Origin: Plazaster borealis
Taxonomy: Eukaryota > Echinodermata > Asteroidea > Forcipulatida > Labidiasteridae
Assembly (NCBI GenBank): GCA_021014325.1
Contig: CM037472.1
Location: forward strand, 14,307,063 to 14,371,062
Direction of reading: 5' to 3'
DNA: 64,000 bases
Part shown: in pieces, positions 34,301-48,616 of the stretch
Layout: every line of letters starts with the position of its first letter
Position numbering within the stretch: the first letter of the stretch is position 1
Notes under the pieces: generated by a model
Seen by the model: only the letters and a program-made list of their open reading frames with translations
Told to the model about the DNA's origin: nothing
The model's database searches: none
Position numbers and translations under genes: made by a program

Positions 34301-37300
34301 CAGATACATGAAAAGGAGGAACGATGAAGACTGGAGTAGTTGAAGAACATAGGCCTACAAAAGAAGGAGATCTTAGGTGCTGAAGTGTAACTTTTCCATA
34401 CATTTCAGATCTTGATGTCTGAGAAAGGATCCACCATTGGAATGATATGTGGAAGTTTGAAATGAAGAATGATCACACAGATGCCTTTTATTGACGACAA
34501 TTTTGAAGAAGATTTCAGATGAATGATGAACATTGGAGACGCGAGTTACTGAAGACAGCTGTAAATGAAGATCTTGAGCTGAAGTAGAAAATAGGTCCAT
34601 ATTCTAATGAAGTAGAACTTTGTATGCATTCCATCCTTCACAGGTTTCCATTTTTTGCAAAAGAGGGACTCTTTCAAAGTAATCGGTGCTACAAATATGC
34701 ACTGAAGAGTTAAAGCTCTATGCAACAGATACATGAAAAGGAGGAACGATGAAGACTGGAGTTGTTGAAGAACCTAGGCCTGCTAATGAAGGAGATCTTA
34801 GGTGCTGAAGTGTAACTTTTCCATTCATTTCAGATCTTGATGTCTGAGGAAGGATCCACCATTTGAGTGGTATGTGGAAGTTTGAAATGAAGAATGATCA
34901 CACAGATGCCCTTTATTGACGACAATTTTGAAGAAGATTTCAGATGAATGATGAACATTGGAGTTGCGAGTTACTGAAGACAGCTGTAAATGACGATCTT
35001 GAGCTGCACTAAAAAATAGGGCCAATTTCCTAATGAAGGAGAACTTTGTATGCATTCCATCCTTCACAGGTTTCCATTTTTTTGCAAAAGAGGGACTCTT
35101 TCAAAGTAATCGGTGCTACAAATATGCACAGAAGAGTTAAAGCTCTATGCAACAGATACATGAAAAGGAGGAACGATGAAGACTGGAGTTGTTGAACAAC
35201 ATAGGCCTACAAATGAAGAGATCTTAGGTGCTAAAGAAGAACATTTTCCATACTTTTCAGATCTTGATGTCTGAGAAAGGATCCACCATTGGAATGATAT
35301 GTGGAAGTTTGAAATGAAGAATGATCACACAGATGCCTTTTATTGACGACAATTTTGAAGGAGATTTCAGATGAATAATGAACATTGGAGACACAAGTTA
35401 CTGAAGACAGCTGTAAATGAAGATCTTGAGCTGAGCTAAAAAATAGGGCCAATTTCCTAATGAAGTAGAACTTTGTATGCATTCCATCCTTCACAGGTTT
35501 CCATTTTTTTGCAAAACAGGGACTCTTTCAAAGTAATCGGTGCTACAAATATGCACTGAAGAGTTAAAGCTCTATGCAACAGATACATGAAAAGGAGGAA
35601 CGATGAAGACTGGAGTTGTTGAAGAACATAGGCCTACAAATGAAGAGATCTTAGGTGCTGAAGTAGAACATTTTCCATACATTTCAGATCTTGATGTCTG
35701 AGGAAGGATCCACCATTTCAGTGGTATGTGAAAAGTTGAAATGATAAGTTATCACACAGATGCCGTTTATTGAAGGTACTTTTGAAGGAGATTTCAGATG
35801 AATGATGAACATTGGAGACCCAAGTTTTTTTAAGACAGCCTCAAATGAAGATCTTGGAGACTGAAGTAGAAAATAGGCCCATATTCTAATGAAGGAGAAC
35901 TTTGTATGCATTCCATCCTTCACAGATTTCCATTTTTTTGCAAAAGAGGGACTCTTTCAAAGTAATCGGTGCTACAAATATGCACTGAAGAGTTAAAGCT
36001 CTATGCAACAGATACATGAGAAGGAGGAACGATGAAGACTGGAGTAGTTGAAGAACATAGGCCTACAAATGAAGGAGATCTTAGGTGCTGAAGTAGAACA
36101 TTGTCCATACATTTCAGAACTTGATGTCTGAGAAAGGATCCACCATTGGAATTATATGTGGAAGTTTGAAATGAAGAATGATCACACAGATGCCTTTTAT
36201 TGACGACAATTTTGAAGAAGATTTCAGATGAATGATGAACATTGGAGACGCGAGTTACTGAAGACAGCTGTAAATGAAGATCTTGAGCTGCACTAAAAAA
36301 ATGGGCCAATTTCCTAATGAAGGAGAACTTTGTATGCATTCCATCCTTCACAGGTTTCCATTTTTTTGCAAAAGAGGGACTCTTTCAAAGTAATCGGTGC
36401 TACAAATATGCACAGAAGAGTTAAAGCTCTATGCAACAGATACATGAAAAGGAGGAACGATGAAGACTGGAGTTGTTGAACAACATAGGCCTACAAGTGA
36501 AGGAGATCTTAGGTGCTGAAGTAGAACCTTTTCCATACATTTCAGATCTTGATGTCTGAGGAAGGATCCACCATTTGAGTGGTATGTGAAAGGTTGAAAT
36601 GATAAGTTATCACACAGATGCCGTTTATTGAAGGTACTTTTGAAGGAGATTTCAGATGAACTATGAACATTGGAGACCCGAGTTGTTTAAGACAGCCTCA
36701 AATGAAGATCTTGGAGACTGAAGTAGAAAATAGGCCCATATTCTAATGAAAGAGAACTTTGTATGCATTCCATTCTTCACAGGTTTCCATTTTTTTCGCA
36801 AAAGAGGGACTCTTTCAAAGTAATCGGTGCTACAAATATGCACTGAAGAGTTAAAGCTCCATGCAACAGATACATGAGAAGGAGGAACGATGAAGACTGG
36901 AGTTGTTGAAGAACATAGGCCTACAAATGAAGAGATCTTAGGTGCTGAAGTAGAACATTTTCCATACATTTCAGATCTTGATGTCTGAAGAAGGATCCAC
37001 CATTTGAGTGGTATGTGAAAGGTTGAAATGATAAGTTATCACACAGATGCCGTTTATTGAAGGTACTTTTGAAGGAGATTTCAGATGAATGATGAACATT
37101 GGAGACGCGAGTTACTGAAGACAGCTGTAAATGAAGATCTTGAGCTGCACTAAAAAAAAGGGCCAATTTCCTAATGAAGGAGAACTTTGTATGCATTCCA
37201 TCCTTCACAGGTTTCCATTTTTTTGCAAAAGAGGGACTCTTTCAAAGTAATCGGTGCTACAAATATGCACAGAAGAGTTAAAGCTCTATGCAACAGATAC

Positions 37301-40300
37301 ATGAAAAGGAGGAACGATGAAGACTGGAGTTGTTGAACAACATAGGCCTACAAATGAAGGAGATCTTAGGTGCTGAAGTAGAACCTTTTCCATACATTTC
37401 AGATCTTGATGTCTGAGGAAGGATCCACCATTTGAGTGGTATGTGAAAAGTTGAAATGATAAGTTATCACACAGATGCCGTTTATTGAAGGTACTTTTGA
37501 AGGAGATTTCAGATGAATTATGAACATTGGAGACCCGAGTTGTTTAAGACAGCCTTAAATGAAGATCTTGGAGACTGAAGTAGAAAATAGGCCCATATTC
37601 TAATGAAAGAGAACTTTGTATGCATTCCATTCTTCACAGGTTTCCATTTTTTCGCAAAAGAGGGACTCTTTCAAAGTAATCGGTGCTACAAATATGCACT
37701 GAAGAGTTAAAGCTCTATGCAACAGATACATGAGAAGGAGGAACGATGAAGACTGGAGTTGTTGAAGAACATAGGCCTACAAATGAAGAGATCTTAGGTG
37801 CTGAAGTAGAACATTTTCCATACATTTCAGATCTTGATGTCTGAAGAAGGATCCACCATTTGAGTGGTATGTGAAAGGTTGAAATGATAAGTTATCACAC
37901 AGATGCCGTTTATTGAAGGTACTTTTGAAGGAGATTTCAGATGAATTATGAACATTGGAGACCCGAGTTGTTTAAGACAGCCTCAAATGAAGATCTTGGA
38001 GACTGAAGTAGAAAATAGGCCCATATTCTAATGAAGGAGAACTTTGTATGCATTCCATCCTTCACAGATTTCCATTTTTTTTGCAACAGAGGGACTCTTT
38101 CTAAGTAATCGGTGCTACAAATATGCACTGAAGAGTTAAAGCTCTATGCAACAGATACATGGAAAGGAGGAACGATGAAGACTGGAGTTGTTGAACAACA
38201 TAGGCCTACAAATGAAGGAGATCTTAGGTGCTGAAGTAGAACATTTTCCATACTTTTCAGATCTTGATGTCTGAGAAAGGATCCACCATTGGAATGATAT
38301 GTGGAAGTTTGAAATGAAGAATGATCACACAGATGCCTTTTATTGACGACAACTTTGAAGAAGATTTCAGATGAATTATGAACATTGGAGACGTAAGTTA
38401 CTGAAGACAGCTGTAAATGAAGATCTTGAGCTGAGCTAAAAAATAGGGCCAATTTCCTAATGAAGTAGAACTTTGTATGCATTCCATCCTTCACAGGTTT
38501 CCATTTTTTTGCAAAACAGGGACTCTTTCAAAGTAATCGGTGCTACAAATATGCACTGAAGAGTTAAAGCTCTATGCAACAGATACATGAAAAGGAGGAA
38601 CGATGAAGACTGGAGTTGTTGAAGAACATAGGCCTACAAATGAAGAGATCTTAGGTGCTGAAGTAGAACATTTTCCATACATTTCAGATCTTGATGTCTG
38701 AGGAAGGATCCACCATTTGAGTGGTATGTGAAAAGTTGAAATGATAAGTTATCACACAGATGCCGTTTATTGAAGGTACTTTTGAAGGAGATTTCAGATG
38801 AATGATGAACATTGGAGACCCGAGTTGTTTAAGACAGCCTCAAATGAAGATCTTGGAGACTGAAGTAGAAAATAGGTCCATATTCTAATGAAAGAGAACT
38901 TTGTATGCATTCCATTCTTCACAGGTTTCCATTTTTTTGCAAAAGAGGGACTCTTTCAAAGTAATCGGTGCTACAAATATGCACAGAAGAGTTAAAGCTC
39001 TATGCAACAGATACATGAAAAGGAGGAACGATGAAGACTGGAGTTGTTGAACAACATAGGCCTACAAATGAAGGAGATCTTAGGTGCTGAAGTAGAACAT
39101 TTTCCATACATTTCAGATCTTGATGTCTGAGGAAGGATCCACCATTTGAGTGGTATGTGAAAAGTTGAAATGATAAGTTATCACACAGATGCTGTTTATT
39201 GAAGGTACTTTTGAAGGAGATTTCAGATGAATGATGAACATTGGAGACGTAAGTTACTGAAGACAGCTGTAAATGAAGATCTTGAGCTGAGCTAAAAAAT
39301 AGGGCCAATTTCCTAATGAAGTAGAACTTTGTATGCATTCCATCCTTCACAGGTTTCCATTTTTTTGCAAAACAGGGACTCTTTCAAAGTAATCGGTGCT
39401 AGAAATATGCACTGAAGAGTTAAAGCTCTATGCAACAGATACATGAAAAGGAGGAACGATGAAGACTGGAGTTGTTGAACAACATAGGCCTACAAATGAA
39501 GGAGATCTTAGGTGCTGAAGTAGAACATTTTCCATACATTTCAGATCTTGATGTCTGAGGAAGGATCCACCATTTGAGTGGTATGTGAAAAGTTGAAATG
39601 ATAAGTTATCACACAGATGCTGTTTATTGAAGGTACTTTTGAAGGAGATTTCAGATGAATGATGAACATTGGAGATCCGAGTTTTTTTAAGACAGCCTCA
39701 AATGAAGATCTTGGAGACTGAAGTAGAAAATAGGCCCATATTCTAATGAAGGAGAACTTTGTATGCATTCCATCCTTCACAGATTTCCATTTTTTTGCAA
39801 AAGAGGGACTCTTTCAAAGTAATCGGTGCTACAAATATGCACTGAAGAGTTAAAGCTCTATGCAACAGATACATGAGAAGGAGGAACGATGAAGACTGGA
39901 GTAGTTGAAGAACATAGGCCTACAAATGAAGGAGATCTTAGGTGCTGAAGTAGAACATTGTCCATACATTTCAGAACTTGATGTCTGAGAAAGGATCCAC
40001 CATTGGAATTATATGTGGAAGTTTGAAATGAAGAATGATCACACAGATGCCTTTTATTGACGACAATTTTGAAGAAGATTTCAGATGAATGATGAACATT
40101 GGAGACGAAAGTTACTGAAGACAGCTGTAAATGAAGATCTTGAGCTGCACTAAAAATAGGGCCAATTTCCTAATGAAGGAGAACTTTGTATGCATTCCAT
40201 CCTTCACAGGTTTCCATTTTTTTGCAAAAGAGGACTCTTTCAAAGTAATCGGTGCTACAAATATGCACAGAAGAGTTAAAGCTCTATGCAACAGATACAT

Positions 40301-43300
40301 GAAAAGGAGGAACGATGAAGACTGGAGTTGTTGAACAACATAGGCCTACAAATGAAGGAGATCTTAGGTGCTGAAGTAGAACCTTTTCCATACATTTCAG
40401 ATCTTGATGTCTGAGGAAGGATCCACCATTTGAGTGGTATGTGAAAGGTTGAAATGATAAGTTATCACACAGATGCCGTTTATTGAAGGTACTTTTGAAG
40501 GAGATTTCAGATGAATTATGAACATTGGAGACCCGAGTTGTTTAAGACAGCCTCAAATGAAGATCTTGGAGACTGAAGTAGAAAATAGGTCCATATTCTA
40601 ATGAAAGAGAACTTTGTATGCATTCCATTCTTCACAGGTTTCCATTTTTTCGCAAAAGAGGGACTCTTTCAAAGTAATCGGTGCTACAAATATGCACTGA
40701 AGAGTTAAAGCTCTATGCAACAGATACATGAGAAGGAGGAACGATGAAGACTGGAGTTGTTGAAGAACATAGGCCTACAAATGAAGGAGATCTTAGGTGC
40801 TGAAGTAGAACATTTTCCATACATTTCAGATCTTGATGTCTGAGAAAGGATCCACCATTGGAATGATATGTGGAAGTTTGAAATGAAGAATGATCACACA
40901 GATGCCTTTTATTGACGACAATTTTGAAGAAGATTTCAGATGAATTATGAACATTGGAGACGTAAGTTACTGAAGACAGCTGTAAATGAAGATCTTGAGC
41001 TGAGCTAAAAATAGGGCCAATTTCTAATGAAGTAGAACTTTGTATGCATTCCATCCTTGACAGGTTTCCATTTTTTTGCAAAAGAGGGACTCTTTCAAAG
41101 TAATCGGTGCTACAAATATGCACTGAAGAGTTAAAGCTCTATGCAACAGATACATGAAAAGGAGGAACGATGAAGACTGGAGTTGTTGAACAACATAGGC
41201 CTACAAATGAAGGAGATCTTAGGTGCTGAAGTAGAACATTTTCCATACATTTCAGACCTTGATGTCTGAGGAAGGATCCACCATTTGAGTGGTATGTGAA
41301 AAGTTGAAATGATAAGTTATCACACAGATGCCGTTTATTGAAGGTACTTTTGAAGGAGATTTCAGATGAATGATGAACATTGGCGACCCGAGTTTTTTTA
41401 AGACAGCCTCAAATGAAGATCTTGGAGACTGAAGTAGAAAATAGGCCCATATTCTAATGAAGGAGAACTTTGTATGCATTCCATCCTTCACAGATTTCCA
41501 TTTTTTTGCAAAAGAGGGACTCTTTCAAAGTAATCGGTGCTACAAATATGCACTGAAGAGTTAAAGCTCTATGCAACAGATACATGAGAAGGAGGAACGA
41601 TGAAGACTGGAGTAGTTGAAGAACATAGGCCTACAAATGAAGGAGATCTTAGGTGCTGAAGTAGAACATTGTCCATACATTTCAGAACTTGATGTCTGAG
41701 AAAGGATCCACCATTGGAATTATATGTGGAAGTTTGAAATGAAGAATGATCACACAGATGCCTTTTATTGACGACAATTTTGAAGAAGATTTCAGATGAA
41801 TGATGAACATTGGAGACGCGAGTTACTGAAGACAGCTGTAAATGAAGATCTTGAGCTGCACTAAAAAATAGGGCCAATTTCCTAATGAAGGAGAACTTTG
41901 TATGCATTCCATCCTTCACAGGTTTCCATTTTTTGCAAAAGAGGGACTCTTTCAAAGTAATCGGTGCTACAAATATGCACAGAAGAGTTAAAGCTCTATG
42001 CAACAGATACATGAAAAGGAGGAACGATGAAGACTGGAGTTGTTGAACAACATAGGCCTACAAATGAAGGAGATCTTAGGTGCTGAAGTAGAACATTTTC
42101 CATACATTTCAGATCTTGATGTCTGAGGAAGGATCCACCATTTGAGTGGTATGTGAAAAGTTGAAATGATAAGTTATCACACAGATGCCGTTTATTGAAG
42201 GTACTTTTGAAGGAGATTTCAGATGAATTATGAACATTGGAGACCCGAGTTGTTTAAGACAGCCTCAAATGAAGATCTTGGAGACTGAAGTAGAAAATAG
42301 GTCCATATTCTAATGAAAGAGAACTTTGTATGCATTCCATTCTTCACAGGTTTCCATTTTTTCGCAAAAGAGGACTCTTTCAAAGTAATCGGTGCTACAA
42401 ATATGCACTGAAGAGTTAAAGCTCTATGCAACAGATACATGAGAAGGAGGAACGATGAAGACTGGAGTTGTTGAAGAACATAGGCCTACAAATGAAGGAG
42501 ATCTTAGGTGCTGAAGTAGAACATTTTCCATACATTTCAGATCTTGATGTCTGAGAAAGGATCCACCATTGGAATGATATGTGGAAGTTTGAAATGAAGA
42601 ATGATCACACAGATGCCTTTTATTGACGACAATTTTGAAGAAGATTTCAGATGAATTATGAACATTGGAGACGTAAGTTACTGAAGACAGCTGTAAATGA
42701 AGATCTTGAGCTGAGCTAAAAAATAGGGCCAATTTCCTAATGAAGTAGAACTTTGTATGCATTCCATCCTTGACAGGTTTCCATTTTTTTGCAAAACAGG
42801 GACTCTTTCAAAGTAATCGGTGCTACAAATATGCACTGAAGAGTTAAAGCTCTATGCAACAGATACATGAAAAGGAGGAACGATGAAGACTGGAGTTGTT
42901 GAACAACATAGGCCTACAAATGAAGAGATCTTAGGTGTTGAAGTAGAACATTTTCCATACATTTCAGATCTTGATGTCTGAGGAAGGATCCACCATTTGA
43001 GTGGTATGTGAAAGGTTGAAATGATAAGTTATCACACAGATGCCGTTTAATGAAGGTACTTTTGAAGGAGATTTCAGATGAATGATGAACATTGGAGACC
43101 CGAGTTTTTTTAAGACAGCCTCAAATGAAGATCTTGGAGACTGAAGTAGAAAATAGGCCCATATTCTAATGAAGGAGAACTTTGTATGCATTCCATCCTT
43201 CACAGATTTCCATTTTTTTGCAAAAGAGGGACTCTTTCAAAGTAATCGGTGCTACAAATATGCACTGAAGAGTTTAAGCTCTATGCAACAGATACATGAA

Positions 43301-46300
43301 AAGGAGGAACGATGAAGACTGGAGTAGTTGAAGAACATAGGCCTACAAATGAAGGAAATCTTAGGTGCTGAAGTAGAACATTGTCCATACATTTCAGAAC
43401 TTGATGTCTGAGAAATGATCCACCATTGGAATTATATGTGGAAGTTTGAAATGAAGAATGATCACACAGATGCCTTTTATTGACGACAATTTTGAAGAAG
43501 ATTTCAGATGAATGATGAACATTGGAGACGCGAGTTACTGTACACAGCTGTAAATGAAGATCTTGAGCTGCACTAAAAAATAGGGCCAATTTCCTAATGA
43601 AGTAGAACTTTGTATGCATTCCATCCTTCACAGGTTTCCATTTTTTTGCAAAACAGGGACTCTTTCAAAGTAATCGGTGCTAGAAATATGCACTGAAGAG
43701 TTAAAGCTCTATGCAACAGATACATGAAAAGGAGGAACGATGAAGACTGGAGTTGTTGAACAACATAGGCCTACAAATGAAGGAGATCTTAGGTGCTGAA
43801 GTAGAACATTTTCCATACATTTCAGATCTTGATGTCTGAGGAAGGATCCACCATTTGAGTGGTATGTGAAAAGTTGAAATGATAAGTTATCACACAGATG
43901 CTGTTTATTGAAGGTACTTTTGAAGGAGATTTCAGATGAATGATGAACATTGGAGACCCGAGTTGTTTAAGACAGCCTCAAATGAAGATCTTGGAGACTG
44001 AAGTAGAAAATAGGCCCATATTCTAATGAAGGAGAACTTTGTATGCATTCCATCCTTCACAGATTTCCATTTTTTTGCAAAAGAGGGACTCTTTCAAAGT
44101 AATCGGTGCTACAAATATGCACTGAAGAGTTAAAGCTCTATGCAACAGATACATGAGAAGGAGGAACGATGAAGACTGGAGTAGTTGAAGAACATAGGCC
44201 TACAAATGAAGGAGATCTTAGGTGCTGAAGTAGAACATTGTCCATACATTTCAGAACTTGATGTCTGAGAAAGGATCCACCATTGGAATTATATGTGGAA
44301 GTTTGAAATGAAGAATGATCACACAGATGCCTTTTATTGACGACAATTTTGAAGAAGATTTCAGATGAATGATGAACATTGGAGACGCGAGTTACTGAAG
44401 ACAGCTGTAAATGAAGATCTTGAGCTGCACTAAAAAATAGGGCCAATTTCCTAATGAAGGAGAACTTTGTATGCATTCCATCCTTCACAGGTTTCCATTT
44501 TTTTGCAAAAGAGGGACTCTTTCAAAGTAATCGGTGCTACAAATATGCACAGAAGAGTTAAAGCTCTATGCAACAGATACATGAAAAGGAGGAACGATGA
44601 AGACTGGAGTTGTTGAACAACATAGGCCTACAAATGAAGGAGATCTTAGGTGCTGAAGTAGAACCTTTTCCATACATTTCAGATCTTGATGTCTGAGGAA
44701 GGATCCACCATTTGAGTGGTATGTGAAAGGTTGAAATGATAAGTTATCACACAGATGCCGTTTATTGAAGGTACTTTTGAAGGAGATTTCAGATGAATTA
44801 TGAACATTGGAGACCCGAGTTGTTTAAGACAGCCTCAAATGAAGATCTTGGAGACTGAAGTAGAAAATAGGTCCATATTCTAATGAAAGAGAACTTTGTA
44901 TGCATTCCATTCTTCACAGGTTTCCATTTTTTCGCAAAAGAGGGACTCTTTCAAAGTAATCGGTGCTACAAATATGCACTGAAGAGTTAAAGCTCTATGC
45001 AACAGATACATGAGAAGGAGGAACGATGAAGACTGGAGTTGTTGAAGAACATAGGCCTACAAATGAAGGAGATCTTAGGTGCTGAAGTAGAACATTTTCC
45101 ATACATTTCAGATCTTGATGTCTGAGAAAGGATCCACCATTGGAATGATATGTGGAAGTTTGAAATGAAGAATGATCACACAGATGCCTTTTATTGACGA
45201 CAATTTTGAAGAAGATTTCAGATGAATTATGAACATTGGAGACGTAAGTTACTGAAGACAGCTGTAAATGAAGATCTTGAGCTGAGCTAAAAAATAGGGC
45301 CAATTTCCTAATGAAGTAGAACTTTGTATGCATTCCATCCTTGACAGGTTTCCATTTTTTTGCAAAAGAGGGACTCTTTCAAAGTAATCGGTGCTACAAA
45401 TATGCACTGAAGAGTTAAAGCTCTATGCAACAGATACATGAAAAGGAGGAACGATGAAGACTGGAGTTGTTGAACAACATAGGCCTACAAATGAAGGAGA
45501 TCTTAGGTGCTGAAGTAGAACATTTTCCATACATTTCAGACCTTGATGTCTGAGGAAGGATCCACCATTTGAGTGGTATGTGAAAAGTTGAAATGATAAG
45601 TTATCACACAGATGCCGTTTATTGAAGGTACTTTTGAAGGAGATTTCAGATGAATGATGAACATTGGAGATCCGAGTTTTTTTAAGACAGCCTCAAATGA
45701 AGATCTTGGAGACTGAAGTAGAAAATAGGCCCATATTCTAATGAAGGAGAACTTTGTATGCATTCCATCCTTCACAGATTTCCATTTTTTTGCAAAAGAG
45801 GGACTCTTTCAAAGTAATCGGTGCTACAAATATGCACTGAAGAGTTAAAGCTCTATGCAACAGATACATGAGAAGGAGGAACGATGAAGACTGGAGTAGT
45901 TGAAGAACATAGGCCTACAAATGAAGGAGATCTTAGGTGCTGAAGTAGAACATTGTCCATACATTTCAGAACTTGATGTCTGAGAAAGGATCCACCATTG
46001 GAATTATATGTGGAAGTTTGAAATGAAGAATGATCACACAGATGCCTTTTATTGACGACAATTTTGAAGAAGATTTCAGATGAATGATGAACATTGGAGA
46101 CGCGAGTTACTGAAGACAGCTGTAAATGAAGATCTTGAGCTGCACTAAAAAATAGGGCCAATTTCCTAATGAAGGAGAACTTTGTATGCATTCCATCCTT
46201 CACAGGTTTCCATTTTTTGCAAAAGAGGGACTCTTTCAAAGTAATCGGTGCTACAAATATGCACAGAAGAGTTAAAGCTCTATGCAACAGATACATGAAA

Positions 46301-48616
46301 AGGAGGAACGATGAAGACTGGAGTTGTTGAACAACATAGGCCTACAAATGAAGGAGATCTTAGGTGCTGAAGTAGAACATTTTCCATACATTTCAGATCT
46401 TGATGTCTGAGGAAGGATCCACCATTTGAGTGGTATGTGAAAAGTTGAAATGATAAGTTATCACACAGATGCCGTTTATTGAAGGTACTTTTGAAGGAGA
46501 TTTCAGATGAATTATGAACATTGGAGACCCGAGTTGTTTAAGACAGCCTCAAATGAAGATCTTGGAGACTGAAGTAGAAAATAGGTCCATATTCTAATGA
46601 AAGAGAACTTTGTATGCATTCCATTCTTCACAGGTTTCCATTTTTTCGCAAAAGAGGGACTCTTTCAAAGTAATCGGTGCTACAAATATGCACTGAAGAG
46701 TTAAAGCTCTATGCAACAGATACATGAGAAGGAGGAACGATGAAGACTGGAGTTGTTGAAGAACATAGGCCTACAAATGAAGGAGATCTTAGGTGCTGAA
46801 GTAGAACATTTTCCATACATTTCAGATCTTGATGTCTGAGAAAGGATCCACCATTGGAATGATATGTGGAAGTTTGAAATGAAGAATGATCACACAGATG
46901 CCTTTTATTGACGACAATTTTGAAGAAGATTTCAGATGAATTATGAACATTGGAGACGTAAGTTACTGAAGACAGCTGTAAATGAAGATCTTGAGCTGAG
47001 CTAAAAAATAGGGCCAATTTCCTAATGAAGTAGAACTTTGTATGCATTCCATCCTTGACAGGTTTCCATTTTTTTGCAAAACAGGGACTCTTTCAAAGTA
47101 ATCGGTGCTACAAATATGCACTGAAGAGTTAAAGCTCTATGCAACAGATACATGAAAAGGAGGAACGATGAAGACTGGAGTTGTTGAACAACATAGGCCT
47201 ACAAATGAAGAGATCTTAGGTGTTGAAGTAGAACATTTTCCATACATTTCAGATCTTGATGTCTGAGGAAGGATCCACCATTTGAGTGGTATGTGAAAGG
47301 TTGAAATGATAAGTTATCACACAGATGCCGTTTAATGAAGGTACTTTTGAAGGAGATTTCAGATGAATGATGAACATTGGAGACCTGATTTCTTATAAGA
47401 CAGCCTGAAATGAAGATCTTGGAGACTGAAGTAGAAAATAGGCCCATATTCTAATGAAGGAGGAACTTTGTATGCATTCCATCCTTCACAGATTTCCATT
47501 TTTTTGCAACAGAGGGACTCTTTCAAAGTAATCGGTGCTACAAATATGCACTGAAGAGTTTAAGCTCTATGCAACAGATACATGAAAAGGAGGAACGATG
47601 AAGACTGGAGTAGTTGAAGAACATAGGCCTACAAATGAAGGAAATCTTAGGTGCTGAAGTAGAACATTGTCCATACATTTCAGAACTTGATGTCTGAGAA
47701 ATGATCCACCATTGGAATTATATGTGGAAGTTTGAAATGAAGAATGATCACACAGATGCCTTTTATTGACGACAATTTTGAAGAAGATTTCAGATGAATG
47801 ATGAACATTGGAGACGCGAGTTACTGTACACAGCTGTAAATGAAGATCTTGAGCTGCACTAAAAAATAGGGCCAATTTCCTAATGAAGGAGAACTTTGTA
47901 TGCATTCCATCCTTCACAGGTTTCCATTTTTTTGCAAAAGAGGGACTCTTTCAAAGTAATCGGTGCTACAAATATGCACAGAAGAGTTAAAGCTCTATGC
48001 AACAGATACATGAAAAGGAGGAACGATGAAGACTGGAGTAGTTGAAGAACATAGGCCTACAAATGAAGGAGATCTTAGGTGCTGAAGTAGAACATTTTCC
48101 ATACATTTCAGATCTTGATGTCTGAGGAAGGATCCACCATTTGAGTGGTATGTGAAAGGTTGAAATAATACGTTATCACACAGATGCCGTTTATTGAAGG
48201 TACTTTTGAAGGAGATTTCAGATGAATTATGAACATTGGAGACAGCACTGATTGGAGACCCAAGTTTTGTTAAGACAGCCTCAAATGAAGATCTTGGAGA
48301 CTGAAGTAGAAAATAGGTCCATATTGTAATGAAGGGGAACTTTGTATGCATTCTATCCTTCACATGCAGGTTTCCTTTTTTTCGCAAAAGAGGGACTCAT
48401 TCAAAGTAATCGGTGCTACAAATATGCACAGAAGAGTTAAAGCTCTATGCAACAGATACATGGAAAGGAGGAACGATGAAGACTGGAATTGTTGAAGAAC
48501 ATAGGCCTGCTAATGAAGGAGAACTTAGGTGCTGAAGTATATTTTTTTCTTTTTCAAAGTAAATCGGTGCTACATATAATTATGCACTGAAGAGTTAAAG
48601 CTCTATGCAACAGATT
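31318..48616. repeat. 17.3-kb satellite of ~428-bp units, about 40 copies
   Basis: The marker 'agagttaaagctctatgcaa' recurs at 31721, 32146, 32572, 32996, 33424, 33853, 34281, 34706, 35133, 35560, 35989, 36417 and so on to 48594, spacing 424-429. Two main subtypes alternate: (i) 'ccattggaatgatatgtgg...attgacgacaattttgaag' and (ii) 'ccatttgagtggtatgtg...attgaaggtacttttgaag'. The left end is a scrambled partial unit; the right end breaks off inside the marker. Most units hold one minus-strand open frame of 79-147 codons (e.g. 41569-42012), but the period is not a multiple of three and each frame ends in the same place. I see no start context or homology, so I call no gene. Confidence 0.97.
39860..48420. 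repeat. Higher-order repeat: two blocks of ten 428-bp units (4.28 kb)
   Basis: The variant 'aacattgtccatacatttcagaac' occurs at 39958, 41669, 43381, then 44238, 45953, 47667: spacing 4,4,2,4,4 units, and exactly 4280-4286 bp between corresponding copies. The minus-strand open frames at 41569-42012 and 45853-46296 translate identically. Approximate block border near 44.15 kb. Confidence 0.85.

Noticed and set aside
31321..48387. About forty minus-strand open frames of 60-147 codons as separate genes
   Set aside because: They are the same segment of a tandem satellite, out of frame between units, without homology or promoter signals. Kept only as a low-confidence finding.
31318..48616. CRISPR or similar spacer-repeat array
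   Set aside because: The units are long, contiguous and homogeneous, with no unique spacers, in a eukaryotic context.
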